Positions 40,504-52,875 are shown, counted from the stretch's first letter. The stretch: 64,000 nucleotides of DNA from Cotesia glomerata (GCF_020080835.1 NC_058159.1:15067101-15131100); one strand, 5' to 3'. The notes: generated by a model not told the origin, from the sequence alone. Program-made: numbers and translations.

Positions 40504-42564
40504 ATGCTGATTTTAAACCTTAATCTCCACCTATTAATACTATTTGTTTTACAGGATGGGGAACTAATATACCAATGGCTATTTCTGTATTTGTATTTCT
40601 TATTTAATTTTATTTATTACAGCTACGCAATTATAGGGAATGATTGTAGTAATAAAATAACGAACATGACCACCATATCGTTAGTGGACATAGATGATTG
40701 GCGATATTGAACCGGATCATGTGGACATAACCCTAGTAGACATACATTTATTACAATTAAATGATTTTGAACATACCGAGATCCTTCAATGTAAAATTGA
40801 AGTGACTCGATTAATTTATTATTGCGGATATTGGGAACATACATACATAGTTAATAATGCCTATATGGGTATGTCCATGCGATCCAGCGAGAAGCGTGTC
40901 AGATAGCGCACGATCATGGCACGTTTCACCTCGGTAACGCAATAATCGATGGTTTAACACCAAATTCGACTACTACTGTAGTATTACCCCTTGCAGGAAA
41001 AGCGGGTCTTGATGGAACTTGTAAAGGCTCAATATTCGATCCTTACGGTACCTGGGACAATGTTGTAGTCACAGGAAGCGTAACGATCACAATTCAATCC
41101 TCTTGGGCCCGAGTAAAGTCTGAATCTAATAAAATTTATATGCCATCAGGATCCACTTGCAAGTTAGAAACGGGATCTTGTATTGACCCTGAAGGAGGGT
41201 ATACCTTCTGGAACCCTCTACCTAAAAAATTTTGTAAGGCTAATACCTATTCTGTACTGTACAAAGGGAGCCGTAACTAAGCTCAAAACAAATAATGACA
41301 TTATATATTCAGTAAATGTAAGAGATACGAGTTTTTCATTAATTGTAACCGGGGAAGAGACCTCATGCGGCCTACCTATACTTAGAACCGAACATCCTAA
41401 GCTTTTTATTGTTCAAAAATCCGATTTAAATATGTTAAATGAAGAGAATATCGTAACTATGCATTCAGATAACATGGATATTTTCCTTTACATGAATACA
41501 AAATTTATATACGTAGAAAGGTTCATTAGGTCTCAGATCCGTGATTTGTATAGAGATGTATTGTTACACCGTTGTAGAATAGAGAGGGAGATATTACGAA
41601 ATAGCCTAGCGATAGCAGCGACCCAGCCAGATGAGTTCGCCTACCGATACATGGGAGGGCCAGGTTACATGGCGATCTTAGCGGGAGAGGTCATTCATCT
41701 AGTTAAGTGTGTGCCAGTGGAGCTAAAACTTTGGGCAGCAGAAAAATGTTACAACCGATTACCAGTCAGAAGAGGGAATCAAACTCTTTTCCTCACACCT
41801 CGCACTCATGTCATTACCACACAGGCAGCTGAAATTCCTTGCAACCCTTTACTCCTTCAATATTACTTGGTGGGACAAACTTGGTATAAACTCCTGCCTA
41901 GTCCTGTCGAGACCGTAGCTCCAATTAGTTTAAAGCCTAGTACGAAGGTAACATGGAATTATAAGAATCCGCACCATCTAGCCACAAGTGGGGTGTACAC
42001 TGAAAAGGAGTTGAACGACATGAAGAACCGCATAATGTTCACTATGGAACAAAACGCTATAGTTGCCAACGTTATGCAGAGGATCACCAACGGAGTATAC
42101 AGCAACCAACCATCGGTAATGAATCTACTGGACGAGGAGGCCCTGGAAAATTAGCAGAAAACGCCTGGGATAAGACCTGGGGGAAGTTCCTGAAATTTGG
42201 AACCTTCAGCGCCGGAGTAATTGGAATCTACGTCATCGCAAAGATGTTCAAGGCAATTGCGGATACAGTCATTCACGGTTACACTCTCCATTCAGTTTAT
42301 GGATGGTCAGTAAAATTAATTGCAGCCTTGTGGGCCTCAGCAACTCACCTATTGCTCCATTTAGCCGAACCAAACGATCCAACGAGTGCTCAACGACAAG
42401 ATCCTGAACCAGGAAATGGACCTACAGCCCCGATAATGAACCCTGACCTCTACCCTAAGTTGCCAGCAGCTTCGCCTAACCCAAAAGACCAACCAGTTTC
42501 GTCAACTCCAACGGATTTATCAGCGACAGCAGCGACGAATGGAGGCCGAACTTTTATAAATTAA
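40504..42564 (+). pseudogene. env: Env glycoprotein of the inner gypsy element, broken
   Basis: A TTTTACAG acceptor near 40553 would produce a spliced env message, as in errantiviruses. A hydrophobic signal segment is followed by a Cys-containing start (IIGNDC). Frames 40694-40906, 41183-42154 and 42244-42564 then cover the ectodomain (RLIYYCGYWEHT; AGEVIHLVKCVPVEL; LFLTPRTHV), the membrane-spanning region (FKAIADTVIHGYTLHSVYGW) and a Pro/Ser-rich tail. At least three frame changes break it. It aligns along its length with the outer element's env, so both belong to one env family. Confidence 0.85.
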
Positions 42565-42651
42565 TTGATAGAATAATTTGAAAATAATTAAAGTACGATC
42601 ATCAAACTGATGTCGTACTCATTTCAATCGTACTTCCATCAAACGATGGGG

Positions 42652-44239
42652 TGTTATGTCGGACTCAACGTTCGACATTTTAAATTAATTGGATATAAAT
42701 TATCCACTAATAATTCATATTTTTACATACATTTATTTTATTGTTTTAAAACTTTCCTCTCTAGACATTGCCATTAGTAATTTTTCCAAAAAGAATATTT
42801 TTTATTTTTCTATTTTACGCCAGGTAATCGGTTTATATGGGTCGGGTTGTAAACCATAATTTTATGACCCGAACATTCAAGGAAATAGTCTTATTTATCT
42901 AGTTACATCTTGGGAATTTTCCGCGTTTGGTTGGGCCGACCAAGAGCCTGAGCCTGAACAAATAGTCTAATGGACTTTAACCTTGTCTAGATCCGAATAG
43001 AAATTTTTGTGATAATAAAATAAATGTACAGAAAGAGAAAATATTATAAAGATAACAGTATTTTAAATAATACAAAAAAGGTAAATAATGATAATTTTAA
43101 GTAACAAATTTTTGAATAATATAAAAAATAATATCTTTAAATAATGATAATTTTAAGTAACAAATTTTTGAATAATATAAAAAATAATATCTTTAAATAA
43201 TGATAATTTTAAGTAAACAAATTTTTGAATAATATAAAAAATAATATCTTTAAATAATGATAATCTAAGTAACAAATTTGAATATTGAAAGAAATAATAT
43301 TCCTCAATAATGATAATTTAGTATAATAATTTAAATAAGGAACACCAACGTATGTAATAATAAAGCAAAATACTTAAAATATTAATAGTTAAATAACATT
43401 AATAAATAACAATAGTTTAAGTTTAGAAAAAGGAAATAAATGTTATAAGGTTTATTTCGAATTAAATATAATTCGCGAAACATTTTAACTTACGATAAAT
43501 TAATTACTCGGTTAATTAATTTAATAGAATCTCCCGAATAAACAAATAAACTACAGTAATGTAAATTTAGATTTAGTTAAATAAATAACTTAGTTAACAA
43601 AGTAAAAATTTAACAATGATTTACGTTTCGATTGTTAACATAGAATTTAAGAGAAGGGAGACAACAGGCCTTTGAGACAACGTGGAGGGAGTAGTGCGCT
43701 ACCCGAAACGTTGGGCCCTCTCGAAGAAAGGGAAACTCGTGACTACTTGGTGTTACTGTAATTGGCCTAGAGTTTCCCCCAAACATAGAAATTAGGAAAA
43801 TGTCACCACCTAAAATTCTTGTCAGTTTCAGTTTTTTTGTTTTCTAGTAGTCCAGTTTTAGTTTTTACACCCTCAACACGAGGTCAAGTTTAGTAGTTTA
43901 ACGTAACACAATATTTTCCTCAGTCTATTATAATTAGTAAAATTTTACGTTGTTACGAGTCAAGTTAAAGTAGATTCAGTTGCATTTATCTTTCCTTTTA
44001 TTTTTTATATTTTTTCTTATTCTTTTTATTGAAACAGGCAAGAAGCGGTGACATCGACATATAGTGTAAGTCCAAAAGTAATGTATTAGAATTTTTGAAT
44101 ACATCTAATAATTTGAATTCTAATTTTATTTCTTTTTTTGTTATTTAATTTAACCAATTCCCATAAGCTTCAGATCCTTATCTATTAGCCTAACGGCTAG
44201 GATAAAAATAATTAATTTTAGTTGCGTTCTGACGTAACA
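42652..44239 (+). repeat. 3' LTR of the inner gypsy element
   Basis: About 1,588 bp, matching 32408-34002 except for scattered small changes. A short purine tract (GATGGGG) precedes it as the plus-strand primer. Confidence 0.93.
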
Positions 44240-44243
44240 TTGT
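44240..44243. repeat. Right target duplication of the inner gypsy element (TTGT)
   Basis: Matches 32404-32407. Confidence 0.8.
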
Positions 44244-45140
44244 CAATTCTGATTTTTTTTAAAAAAAATCATTGTCGTCATTCTCTATTATGAATAATCT
44301 GGGTTCTTCTGTGCGTAAAAATTTGTGACCACATACTGAGAGTGTCTCTTGTTTTGTTAGAGCAAATGTTATTTGATTTGATGTTACTGCGAAAAATTCA
44401 TCGGTTTTATTTCCTGAACTATCTCTAATTCTTTGCGCTTGACCTTGATAAATTACTTTGAATCGTTCTGTTTCGCAGTCGTCTTTCTTTATGATGTCCC
44501 AGAATGTGTATCCGCCTTCTGTATCTAAACATTTTTCTGATCCATACCAGCATCTTATTCCTGATTTTAGGATTACACTGTTTTCTTTGAAGTTTATTGG
44601 AGCTAAATAGTCTCGAATTGTTATTTTTATTTGTCCTTGTACCACTACATCTGAATACGTTCCGTACGGATCCGAATATTTTTCTCCTTCACAGTTTCCG
44701 GAGTTGTCTGCTTTACCTGCGAAGAGTATCGATCTTGTCGTCGTTCCGTTAGGCTGTATGTCTCTAATTGCTGTATCGTACATAAAATGTGTCCTGGTTT
44801 TATGTATATCCTGACAGTAAGGTCTTGATATCTCTTCTATGTATTCTATGTGGGGATTTGCTACTGTCGCTATGTGACTCCAAGAACCGCAATAATAAAT
44901 TGATCTTTTAATTTCAATTTTATATTGAATTATTTTAGTATGCGAATACTCTACTGTCTGTATGAGCTGAATATTAGTTCTTGTTATGTTGGGTGTCGTT
45001 ATGGGTTTTTCGCATTCTTTTATGTTGACTAATGACAATGTAGTAAAGTTTGTCGCTGCCGCGCCGCAATCATATACGATGAATGCACTTGTTGTTGTGG
45101 TTAGCGTCAATAAGATGGACAAAATCTTGACCGCGTCCAT
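44244..45140 (-). pseudogene. env: Env glycoprotein, N-terminal part (outer element)
   Basis: Starts with a signal peptide (MDAVKILSILLTLTTTTSAF), then VYDCGAA and a Cys-rich ectodomain with several N-glycosylation sequons (NFT, NIT, NGT, NKT) and SIYYCGSWSHI. It ends at a stop in a T/A homopolymer (near 44259) just before the inserted inner element; the C-terminal half is at 31304-32407. The glycoprotein would sit on the membrane of enveloped particles. This copy is broken by a frame change, an 11.8-kb insertion and a downstream stop. Confidence 0.85.
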
Positions 45141-45211
45141 TTTTACCTGTAAGAGAAATGTATCTATGGTAATTTTCTGTCTTTACTAAATGCCTTCTTT
45201 TCACGTCTTTA

Positions 45212-47724
45212 TTAATGTGCGATTTTTGCTCTGTCACAATGGACTATCTTTCTTTTTCCTTGTTTTATTTCTATTTCGATGTCATTTTTATCAGGAAATA
45301 TTTCGGTTATTTTATATGGACCTAAATAATTATCATCAAATTTACCTGTTTTTTGATTTTTGACTAAATAAATGTTTTGACCTATTTTAAAATTTATCGG
45401 ATGTATATTTTTATCATATCTAATTTTTGATTTTTGTTTCGCTTTTTCTAGATTTTCTCTACCTTTTTTTTGAGTTTCTAATAGTCTTGTTGCGTGATTT
45501 TTGACATAGTCAGCGTACGTAGGTATGTCGTCTAGGTAAGAGAATTCTGACGGTAAACGAGCTTCTTTTCCAAAAACTAATTTATACGGTGTAAATTTTG
45601 TAACTTCGTGTACACTAGTGTTGTATGCTAATGTCGCTTGTGGTTACCATCGGTCCCAATCATTTTTAGTTGTATAATGTTTGATGTAATCTGTTAGAAC
45701 TTGATGACTTCTTTCTTAACCACCGTTTGCTTGTGGTCTAAATGCGGTGATTTTATTTGTTTAATTTTAAATGTTTTTGCTAAGCAAGTCATAACTTTTC
45801 CTATAAAAGCTTGACCTTGATCAGTTAAAATAACTTTTGGACATCCAAATTTACAGATAAAATGTTCTACTAAGGCTTCTGCAATGTCTTTAGCAGTCAT
45901 TGTTACTAATGGTATTGCGAAGCAAAATTTTGAAAGATCGTCCTGCATGGTTAAAATATAAGAATAACTATTTGCTGACGTTTTATTCAGAACTACAATA
46001 TCTAATGCTAATTTATCCCAAATTTGCGCTGAGGTATCTGTAATTACCATCGGCTGTTTTGTTTTTATTCTTACTAATTTCTTTTTCTGACAACTTATGC
46101 ATTTGCGTACGAAGTCTTCTACCTGGATTTTTATATTATCCCAAAAATATCTCTGTCTAATTCTATTGTATGTCTTTGTTACTCCTTTATGACCTGCCAT
46201 TGGAGTTTCGTGATTTTCTAACATGATTTTATATCTGTCTTCTACCGGAAGAATTATAATTAAATCTCTACAAATTTTAAATTTAATTTCTGTTCCTGTA
46301 AAAATTTTTGTGATAATACTTTTTATTTTAGACCATACAGTTTCACTTAAGTTACTTCGACCTTGTGATACGCTAATTGTTTTAATATTAATGTTTAATA
46401 GATAAGTTTTTAAATTTTTGAAAGATTTTAGATAGTCTATCTCTGTCGGATTATCTTTACTATTACTTTGTGTTACCAAAGCAATTACCTTTTTCCTAGA
46501 GGTACCCATTTTAATTATATCGCCTAATTTATATGTATTATTTGGCTTTAATTTATTTAAATATCCCATTTCTATAAGTTTCTTACCGATATCGCTATGT
46601 ACTGTACTGTCCGCATTTATAAAACATAAATAACTATTTTTCTGCATTTCTAAATTATCTTTTGTTTCTAATATGTTTTCGTTACTAAAATCGTCTGAAA
46701 TATTCGAAAAATCTGAATCCGTTGAATTATCATCCGAATCATTATCATCTTCGGGTGAGTCGTCGTTATCGTCATCGGGTGGATCGTTATTGTTGTTAGT
46801 AGGTTGAGCGTTATTATCGTCACTCTGTTGATCGTTATTATCGTCACTATGTTGATCATTTTCCCCGTCATTGGGTTGATCATTGTTAATTTCACTACCC
46901 AATGCTACTGCTTTATTTATATTATTAGTCTTTTTTGTATTTGAATCTAATTGTTGTGAATCTATTTGATTATTACTATCATTATTTTGTCTGTCATCGT
47001 CAGATTCATCTATGTAAGAAGCGTTTACTGTTTGATTTGAATTGTTTTGAGTTTCGTTTAACGTTGTATTTTCTTTTTCGGGATTTTCTGTATCTGCAGT
47101 GGGTGAATTAGGATTTTTGGGATCTGTTTGTACGTCGATACGATCGAAGTTTATTTGATTTTGAGTTTGGCTCGTTTTTTGTGAATTTGAATCTTTTTGG
47201 GAATTCAGTGGGATTATGGAATTTATGTTATTATTAGCGATATTATTTTCAGCTATTGTTGATAATTTTCTTCTTGTTTTCTGAATTTTATTTGCATTTG
47301 AATTACCGTTATTATTATTATTATTTTTGAGTGCTTTTAGCGTTACCATTATATCTGGTAATTTAATGTTTTTTTGTTTTCTTGCAACTTTATTGTTAAA
47401 TTGTTTATTTTGAATTTTCTTTGAAAGAGTTTGTATTATTTTTGGTGTATGTTTATGTGTATGTGTATGTGTGCTTGTATTGTCTGATCCACACGTACAT
47501 GTTTTGAGTTTTCGTTGTTTAGTTGACCTGCGTAATGGTGATGGGTCATTAGTTGTTGTTGTTTGAACTATCTCTTTTCTATCGTCTTTGTTAATGTCTA
47601 TTTGTTTGTCTGTTATTTTATTTTCTGTCTGTGTAGTAAGTGTTGAAGGTAATTGTTCAACAGATGGGTCTACTGCCATTGATTGTGTCGTGTTTGAATT
47701 TTCTTGTATGTCTTCTGTAGACAT
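45212..47724 (-). pseudogene. int: Spacer and integrase of the outer gypsy element, broken
   Basis: The long frame (45694-47724) begins with ~330 residues of Asn/Asp/Gln-rich low complexity, including imperfect repeats of DDNNDQ type. It continues to an HHCC zinc domain (HETPMAGHKGVTKTYNRIRQ ... CISCQKK) and the integrase core with Asp near residue 575 (LALDIV) and Asp near 635 (TDQGQAF). A frame change near 45740 removes the catalytic Glu from the main frame. The C-terminal domain continues to a TAA at 45212 in other frames, ending in a basic KIxYDKN / GPYKIT-like region. Confidence 0.88.
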
Positions 47725-47933
47725 ATTATTATCATTATTATTATTAATAAGAGCTTTAACTGTTATATGTTGAGGGCGATCGCCACCTGCGTCTGAGGAC
47801 CACGGTATGGCTCTTCCTATATCTTCAATTTTATGTTTAATTAATTTATTCGGTGTTCTTTGAAAAATTGGAATTGTATCTATAGGAGACTCTGAACTTA
47901 TATCATTTGAATGACTTGAATATATTTTAGACT

Positions 47934-48950
47934 CTACGATTTCTGATTCTTCAGTATTTGATTCGTCATCTGAAGTGTCGATAATTCTAAACGTCGTTTT
48001 ACTAATGTTTTTATTAATTCTTTTACGCGTACGAAATATTGGAGAAGGTGTAAAATCCGCGTACCTTTGTGTTCTCTTATATTGAAGAGGGATAAATCTA
48101 TTTTTGAATTTATTATTTTTGATTTTTGCATGTACGTTTGGAGTAAATTGTGTAGATGTCGTTGGTATGTCTGTGTTTTCTGTAGGTGGTAATGTAGGTT
48201 CTGTGATTTTTGTGTTTTTGGATTTTTGGATTTTTGTGTTTGGGAATTTTTGGATAACGGTTTTTGTTTTTGTGAATTATTTTTATTTGAAGATTTATTT
48301 GAATCTTTAGTTATGTATGATAAGTCGAAATCAGTCATGTCTGATTCTTCGTCTGATAATAAAACTTCATTATTTCTAATGAGTTTTTTTCTTAGAGTTA
48401 ATGCGTCAATTACATTACCCGATACTGATGATGATGATTCATCCGAATAGTCAGGTAATTTACTTACATTACCTACTGTGCTAAATTTATTTTCTGTATT
48501 TGATGATTTTAAATCATTATTTGATTTTTCATTTTGATTATTATTGTTTGATGAATTTTTATTTTTATCTGAATTCATTTTGTTATCTGTATCTGTTATA
48601 ATTAAATTTGAATCTATGTTTTTGTTTTTGATATTTGATTTATCGATAGGGTATGAAATAAACCGTTTTTCGTTTTGATCGGAGTTTTCACTAATCCTAA
48701 CTTTATTTGATCCCTTTGAAAATGACCGTTGATTAATAGGGTAGCTACTCCTATTTTCATCGCGTATTTCCGAAGGTATTTCGACTGAGGCGCACGGCTC
48801 TACCGCCTGAATATCTGTTTCAGGATAAGAATTTTTATTTGAATTTTTATGAACGAACGCATTAGCTATCTGATCCTTTTTGTCAGATTTTTGCCTTTCG
48901 ACTGGGTCGTTTAATCTCGCCGCCTGAGTGCTTTCATCAGGTGAAACCAC
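47934..48950 (-). pseudogene. Low-complexity linker frame between RNase H and integrase (outer element)
   Basis: Ser/Asn/Lys-rich, with no domain. It is in the same frame as the protease-RT frame upstream, separated from it by one TAA at 49029-49031. The stop lies in a unit of a ~96-base tandem repeat where the sister unit has a Glu codon. The last ~80 codons look out of frame with the rest, implying a frame change near 48100-48250. It is part of pol, not a separate gene. Confidence 0.65.
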
Positions 48951-49135
48951 GAACTTATTAGCTATCTGAATCTTTTTGTCAGATTTTTGCCTTTCGACCG
49001 AGTCGTTTAACTCCGCCGCCTGAGTGCTTTAATCAGGTGAAACCGCGATTTTATTAGCCTCCTGGTTCTTTTTGTCAGTAAATGAGGTCCTTTTGACTGA
49101 GTCGCATAACCCCACCGCCAGAGTACTAGCCTCCG
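48800..49135. repeat. ~96-bp tandem repeats in the outer pol
   Basis: Three to four diverged copies of a unit containing CGCCGCCTGAGTGCTTTxAT and TTTTTGTCAGATTTTTGCC. The spacing between the two best copies is 96 bases (32 codons). Confidence 0.7.
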
Positions 49136-51575
49136 GTAAAATTTTTGAATTCGTATTGCTAATCCCGTCGACTAAATTAGTAACGATTTTTGAAAATTTA
49201 TTTTTAGTTTTTGAATTTATTTTTGAATTTATTTTTGAATTTTTGTCCGAATTGTTTGTTTCTGAGTGGATAGCCACTTTCGGTTTTTTTGTAATTTTGA
49301 TCTCAGAACTTGATGTATCGGTTGTTCTGAGTCTCGCGATTCCCGGTTTGCCCGTGGGTCGCCATTTAAATTTTATTGGATAGGCTTCGCGTTTTTCTGT
49401 TACTGGATTACGAGACAAGGCGTCGGCATTTGTATTTTTCCTACCTGCTTTGTATAATACAGTATATTCGAATTCTTTAAGACGTTCTTGCCATCTCATC
49501 ACACGAGATGTTGGGTCATTCATTGAATTTACCCACACTAGTGGTCTGTGGTCGGTAACGAGAGTGAATTCTTTACCGTAAATATAAGGCCTAAAAGTTT
49601 TCATACCGAATAGAGCTGCAACCATCTCTTTTTCTGTTGTAGAGTAATTTTTCTCGTGTTTATTTAGTACACGAGAGGCTGCTGCTACTATTTTATCTTC
49701 ACCTATTTTACCCTGAGAGAGAATTGCACCAACTGCGTAGTTAGATGCATCGGTCGTTAAAATAAAAGGCTTTGAAAAATCTGGATATTGCAGTATCGGA
49801 GCTGTACACAGTTTATCGCGTAAAGTTTCGAAAACTTCCTGGTGTTCAGGAGTCCAGATAAATTTTGCGTTTTTACGTGTAAGGTCCGATAATGGTTTAG
49901 CTATTTTTGCAAAATATTTTATGAAACGTCGATAATAACCAGCAAGTCCGAGAAATTCTCTTACTTGTGTGGTACTGACGGGTCTTTTGTATTCTTTAAT
50001 TGCTCTAATTTTCTCGGGGTCAGGTTTGACACCGTCGGCAAAAATGAGATGACCTAAGTAAATGACTTCTTTTCTTAGAAATTCGCATTTATCGGGTTGA
50101 AAACTTAAGTTGGCTTTACGTAAACGTTCTGCTAATCTTTCGAATTTAGAAGTGTGCTCTTCAAGAGAACGAGCATAAATAACTATATCATCTAAATAAA
50201 CAAATAAATCTACGCCTTGTAAACCGCGTAATACTAAATCCATGAATCTTTGAAATGTCGCAGGTGCATTTTTAAGTCCAAATGGCATTCTGTTAAAGTG
50301 ATAATGACCACGAGGAGTTGTAAATGCAGTTTTATGTTTATCTTTTTCATCTACTTTTATCTGATAAAAACCTGATTTTAAGTCAAAAATTGAAAAATAA
50401 ATTGCACCGCCTAATTGATCAAGTATATCATTAATTAGGGGCAATGGATATGCATCGCCAATAGTTTTCTCATTTAATTTACGATAGTCAATTACTAGTC
50501 TGTATTTTATTCTGCCTTGAGAGTCTTTTTTCTTAGGTATGATAATTAAAGGTGAATTGTATGGAGAGGTAGATGGTTCGATAACATCCATTGACAGAAG
50601 TTCAGTAATTTGTCTTTCGATTTCCTCTCTATGTGAAGGAGGATGCCTATATTGTCTAGTGTTTACCGGCATATCGTCTTTAGTAGGTATGATATGTGAA
50701 GCTACTGATGTTGCTTGCAAATTTTCTCCCGGAATGCTAAAGAGGTCAGCATATTTTTCAATTAATGAAATTATTTCTTTACGCTCTTCGTCATTCAAAT
50801 GTTCTAAACGCAAGAGACTTAATACATTATCAACGCGATTTTCCCGGGCCCTGGTACTTTTATTATCTTGTTGATCTGTTTCATCTTGCGATAAGGAAAT
50901 GCTACCTTCTTCACTTGTTTCAAAAGGATACAAGGAGATTATTGGCACTTTTACTTTGACACTTTTACTAAGAGTATTTATTGCATACAAATGAGCTATA
51001 CCATTACGATTACTAACTATTGCTTCTCCAGCAAAAATACCGTCACCTAAATCTATACGAGGCACGTATCCTTCATTAAGATTGTTATCTACTCGAGCAA
51101 ACATTGCTGTTTTAGTTCGAGGTTTTAAGACAAAATACTGTCCTTCTGTTAATGAGATTTCTAAGTTATTTAATTTTGTGAAAGTTACTGCATTTTGAAC
51201 CAAATCGATTATGCCGCCTTGTTCGCGTAAAAATTCCATACCGAGTAGGCCTGTGTAATCTAAAGGGAAGTCATCTGAGATTACGTGAAAATATGTGTTT
51301 TTATTAAAAATTTGAATTTGTATTCTACCGAGTGTAATTGCTTCTGAAACTCCGTTTAAATTGTAACAAAATGAATCATCGATTAAATTTTTATTTTTGA
51401 CTTCGCTATATTTGATTAAGTTTAAATTACACCCTGTATCTAATAAAATTTTTGCGTAACTTGAAATTATATCTTTTGATTTGATCATTATGGATGTAGG
51501 CTTGTAATCCGATGACATTGCGCCTACGAAATATGTTTTTGAAGGTTTTCTTATTTTTAATTCTGGTTCTGGCAC
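49029..51575 (-). CDS. pol: Protease, reverse transcriptase and RNase H of the outer gypsy element
   Basis: This frame of 848 codons is intact. Domains in order: retropepsin (KILLDTGCNLNLI near residue 45), RT palm and fingers (NTRQYRHPPSHREEIERQI, YRLVIDYRKLNEKT, FDLKSGFYQIKVD, RMPFGLKNAPATFQRFMD, catalytic FVYLDDIVIYA), thumb, and RNase H (TTDASNYAVGAIL, TTEKEMVAALFGM, LVTDHRPLVW, NADALSRNP). It lies -1 relative to the end of gag and has no plausible AUG at its beginning, so it would be made by frameshifting from gag. A nonsense codon ends it before the integrase. Confidence 0.9.
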   Translation of the reverse strand: MPEPELKIRKPSKTYFVGAMSSDYKPTSIMIKSKDIISSYAKILLDTGCNLNLIKYSEVKNKNLIDDSFCYNLNGVSEAITLGRIQIQIFNKNTYFHVISDDFPLDYTGLLGMEFLREQGGIIDLVQNAVTFTKLNNLEISLTEGQYFVLKPRTKTAMFARVDNNLNEGYVPRIDLGDGIFAGEAIVSNRNGIAHLYAINTLSKSVKVKVPIISLYPFETSEEGSISLSQDETDQQDNKSTRARENRVDNVLSLLRLEHLNDEERKEIISLIEKYADLFSIPGENLQATSVASHIIPTKDDMPVNTRQYRHPPSHREEIERQITELLSMDVIEPSTSPYNSPLIIIPKKKDSQGRIKYRLVIDYRKLNEKTIGDAYPLPLINDILDQLGGAIYFSIFDLKSGFYQIKVDEKDKHKTAFTTPRGHYHFNRMPFGLKNAPATFQRFMDLVLRGLQGVDLFVYLDDIVIYARSLEEHTSKFERLAERLRKANLSFQPDKCEFLRKEVIYLGHLIFADGVKPDPEKIRAIKEYKRPVSTTQVREFLGLAGYYRRFIKYFAKIAKPLSDLTRKNAKFIWTPEHQEVFETLRDKLCTAPILQYPDFSKPFILTTDASNYAVGAILSQGKIGEDKIVAAASRVLNKHEKNYSTTEKEMVAALFGMKTFRPYIYGKEFTLVTDHRPLVWVNSMNDPTSRVMRWQERLKEFEYTVLYKAGRKNTNADALSRNPVTEKREAYPIKFKWRPTGKPGIARLRTTDTSSSEIKITKKPKVAIHSETNNSDKNSKINSKINSKTKNKFSKIVTNLVDGISNTNSKILPEASTLAVGLCDSVKRTSFTDKKNQEANKIAVSPD

Positions 51576-51705
51576 TGCTGGGGCAACGCGTTTCCCCCTG
51601 ATGTGCCTGGAGGGGAAAACGTTTGTCCGTTTCCCTGGTTTGCTTGTGCCGCTTGAAGTCCAGCTTGTTTACCTAGGTCAAAACTTCTCTTACGACATGC
51701 TTTCT

Positions 51706-52875
51706 CTACGTGCCCGAAATTTTTACAGTAATTACATTGCGTTTGGCTACTATTATTATTATTATTATTATTTTTATTTTTATGGTAATTACCGTTGGAA
51801 TTAGAATTGTTTTATTATTATTTCTATTGTAGTTATTATTATTGTTATTTCTGTTGTAATTATTATGATTGTTACTATTATTTTTAGAATTTTCGTTCTT
51901 TAAGTATCTACAATCTTCCCTATTATGATTATTTCTCTTACAAAAATCGCAATATTTATTTGTCCCGTCTGAATTTGTTTGGGTGTTTTGTTTATTATTT
52001 TGTGAATTGTTTGTTTGATCTGTAGTTTGATTATTTTGTATGGCGTGACAGTCTGTATTGTTAATAGTTTTAAACATGTTATTTATGTTACTCATTGATT
52101 CTAATGTCTTTTCTGTATCTGATGCTGCTTTAGCAGCGGTCTGAAGGTCTACGTACTCTGCTTGACGCAGGTATATTGCTATCTGTGGGAATAATCCGGC
52201 TGAAAAGGTTTGAATTGCCATTTCTGAGGCTAATATTTTCTTTTCATTTTTATTTATGCCTGCTGAATCGTCTATTTCTGCTAATGTTTTTCTTAAATGT
52301 TCATCTACTCTAAAATGAAAATCCATAACGCGTTCGTTAGGTTTTTGTTTAAATTGTTTAAATTCGTTTAGCGAAACAGAAACTTGTTTGCTACGTCGAT
52401 AATTTAAATTTAGGAATGTAATTAATTGATCTACTGTATTTATTTCTGCATTTAGTAGTCTAACTAAAGGTCTGCTTTTACATTTTGAAATTAATAATCT
52501 AACTAATACTTTTTCATCTACTTCGCGAATATAAGCTTTCGCGTCTGTACATACTTTTGTGAATGATTCTACTGGAATTGTTGATCCGTCAAATTCGGGA
52601 ATAGTTTTAAGGAAATAATCGAATTTATTTAAATTTGGGGTACCGTTATTTTGAAAAATTTGAGGATTAGATCTTTGTTGATTTGTATTTTGTATGTTTA
52701 AATTATCTTGAAAAGTTTTTAAACTATCATTGATTAATTGTTGACAATTTCTTTCAAAATTATTTTTCATTTCTTCTCTTTCTGTTAATAATTCATGAAT
52801 TTGTTGTTCAAGGGCCAGTATTTTACCCGTAGTTTCTGCTATAGTTGTTTCCATAGCTTCGGTATCGTTAGTCAT
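51706..52875 (-). pseudogene. gag: Gag of the outer gypsy element
   Basis: The ATG at 52875 opens a frame with an N-terminal coiled coil (ILALEQQIHELLTEREEMKNN), a capsid-like domain (FDYFLKTIPEFDGSTIPVESF ... FLNLNYRRSKQVSVSLNEF) and a CCHC knuckle (CDFCKRNNHNREDC). An Asn-rich stretch encoded by an AAT/ATT microsatellite then shifts frame near 51800. A second knuckle (CNYCKNFGHVEKAC) lies in the other frame just downstream, so the C-terminus as written (poly-Ile) is an artefact of the shift. Confidence 0.85.

Larger units (their letters stand above)
32408..44239 (+). mobile_element. Inner Ty3/gypsy element with env, 11.8 kb
   Basis: Two LTRs of ~1.59 kb (32408-34002 and 42652-44239), each TGTTATG...GTAACA, flanked by the 4-bp duplication TTGT. 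Next to the 5' LTR is an 18-base primer site complementary to tRNA-Pro. Gag, protease, RT/RNase H, integrase and env follow in order on the plus strand, all with frame changes. It is inserted antiparallel into the env gene of a related gypsy element. The near-identical LTRs indicate a young insertion. Confidence 0.95.
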
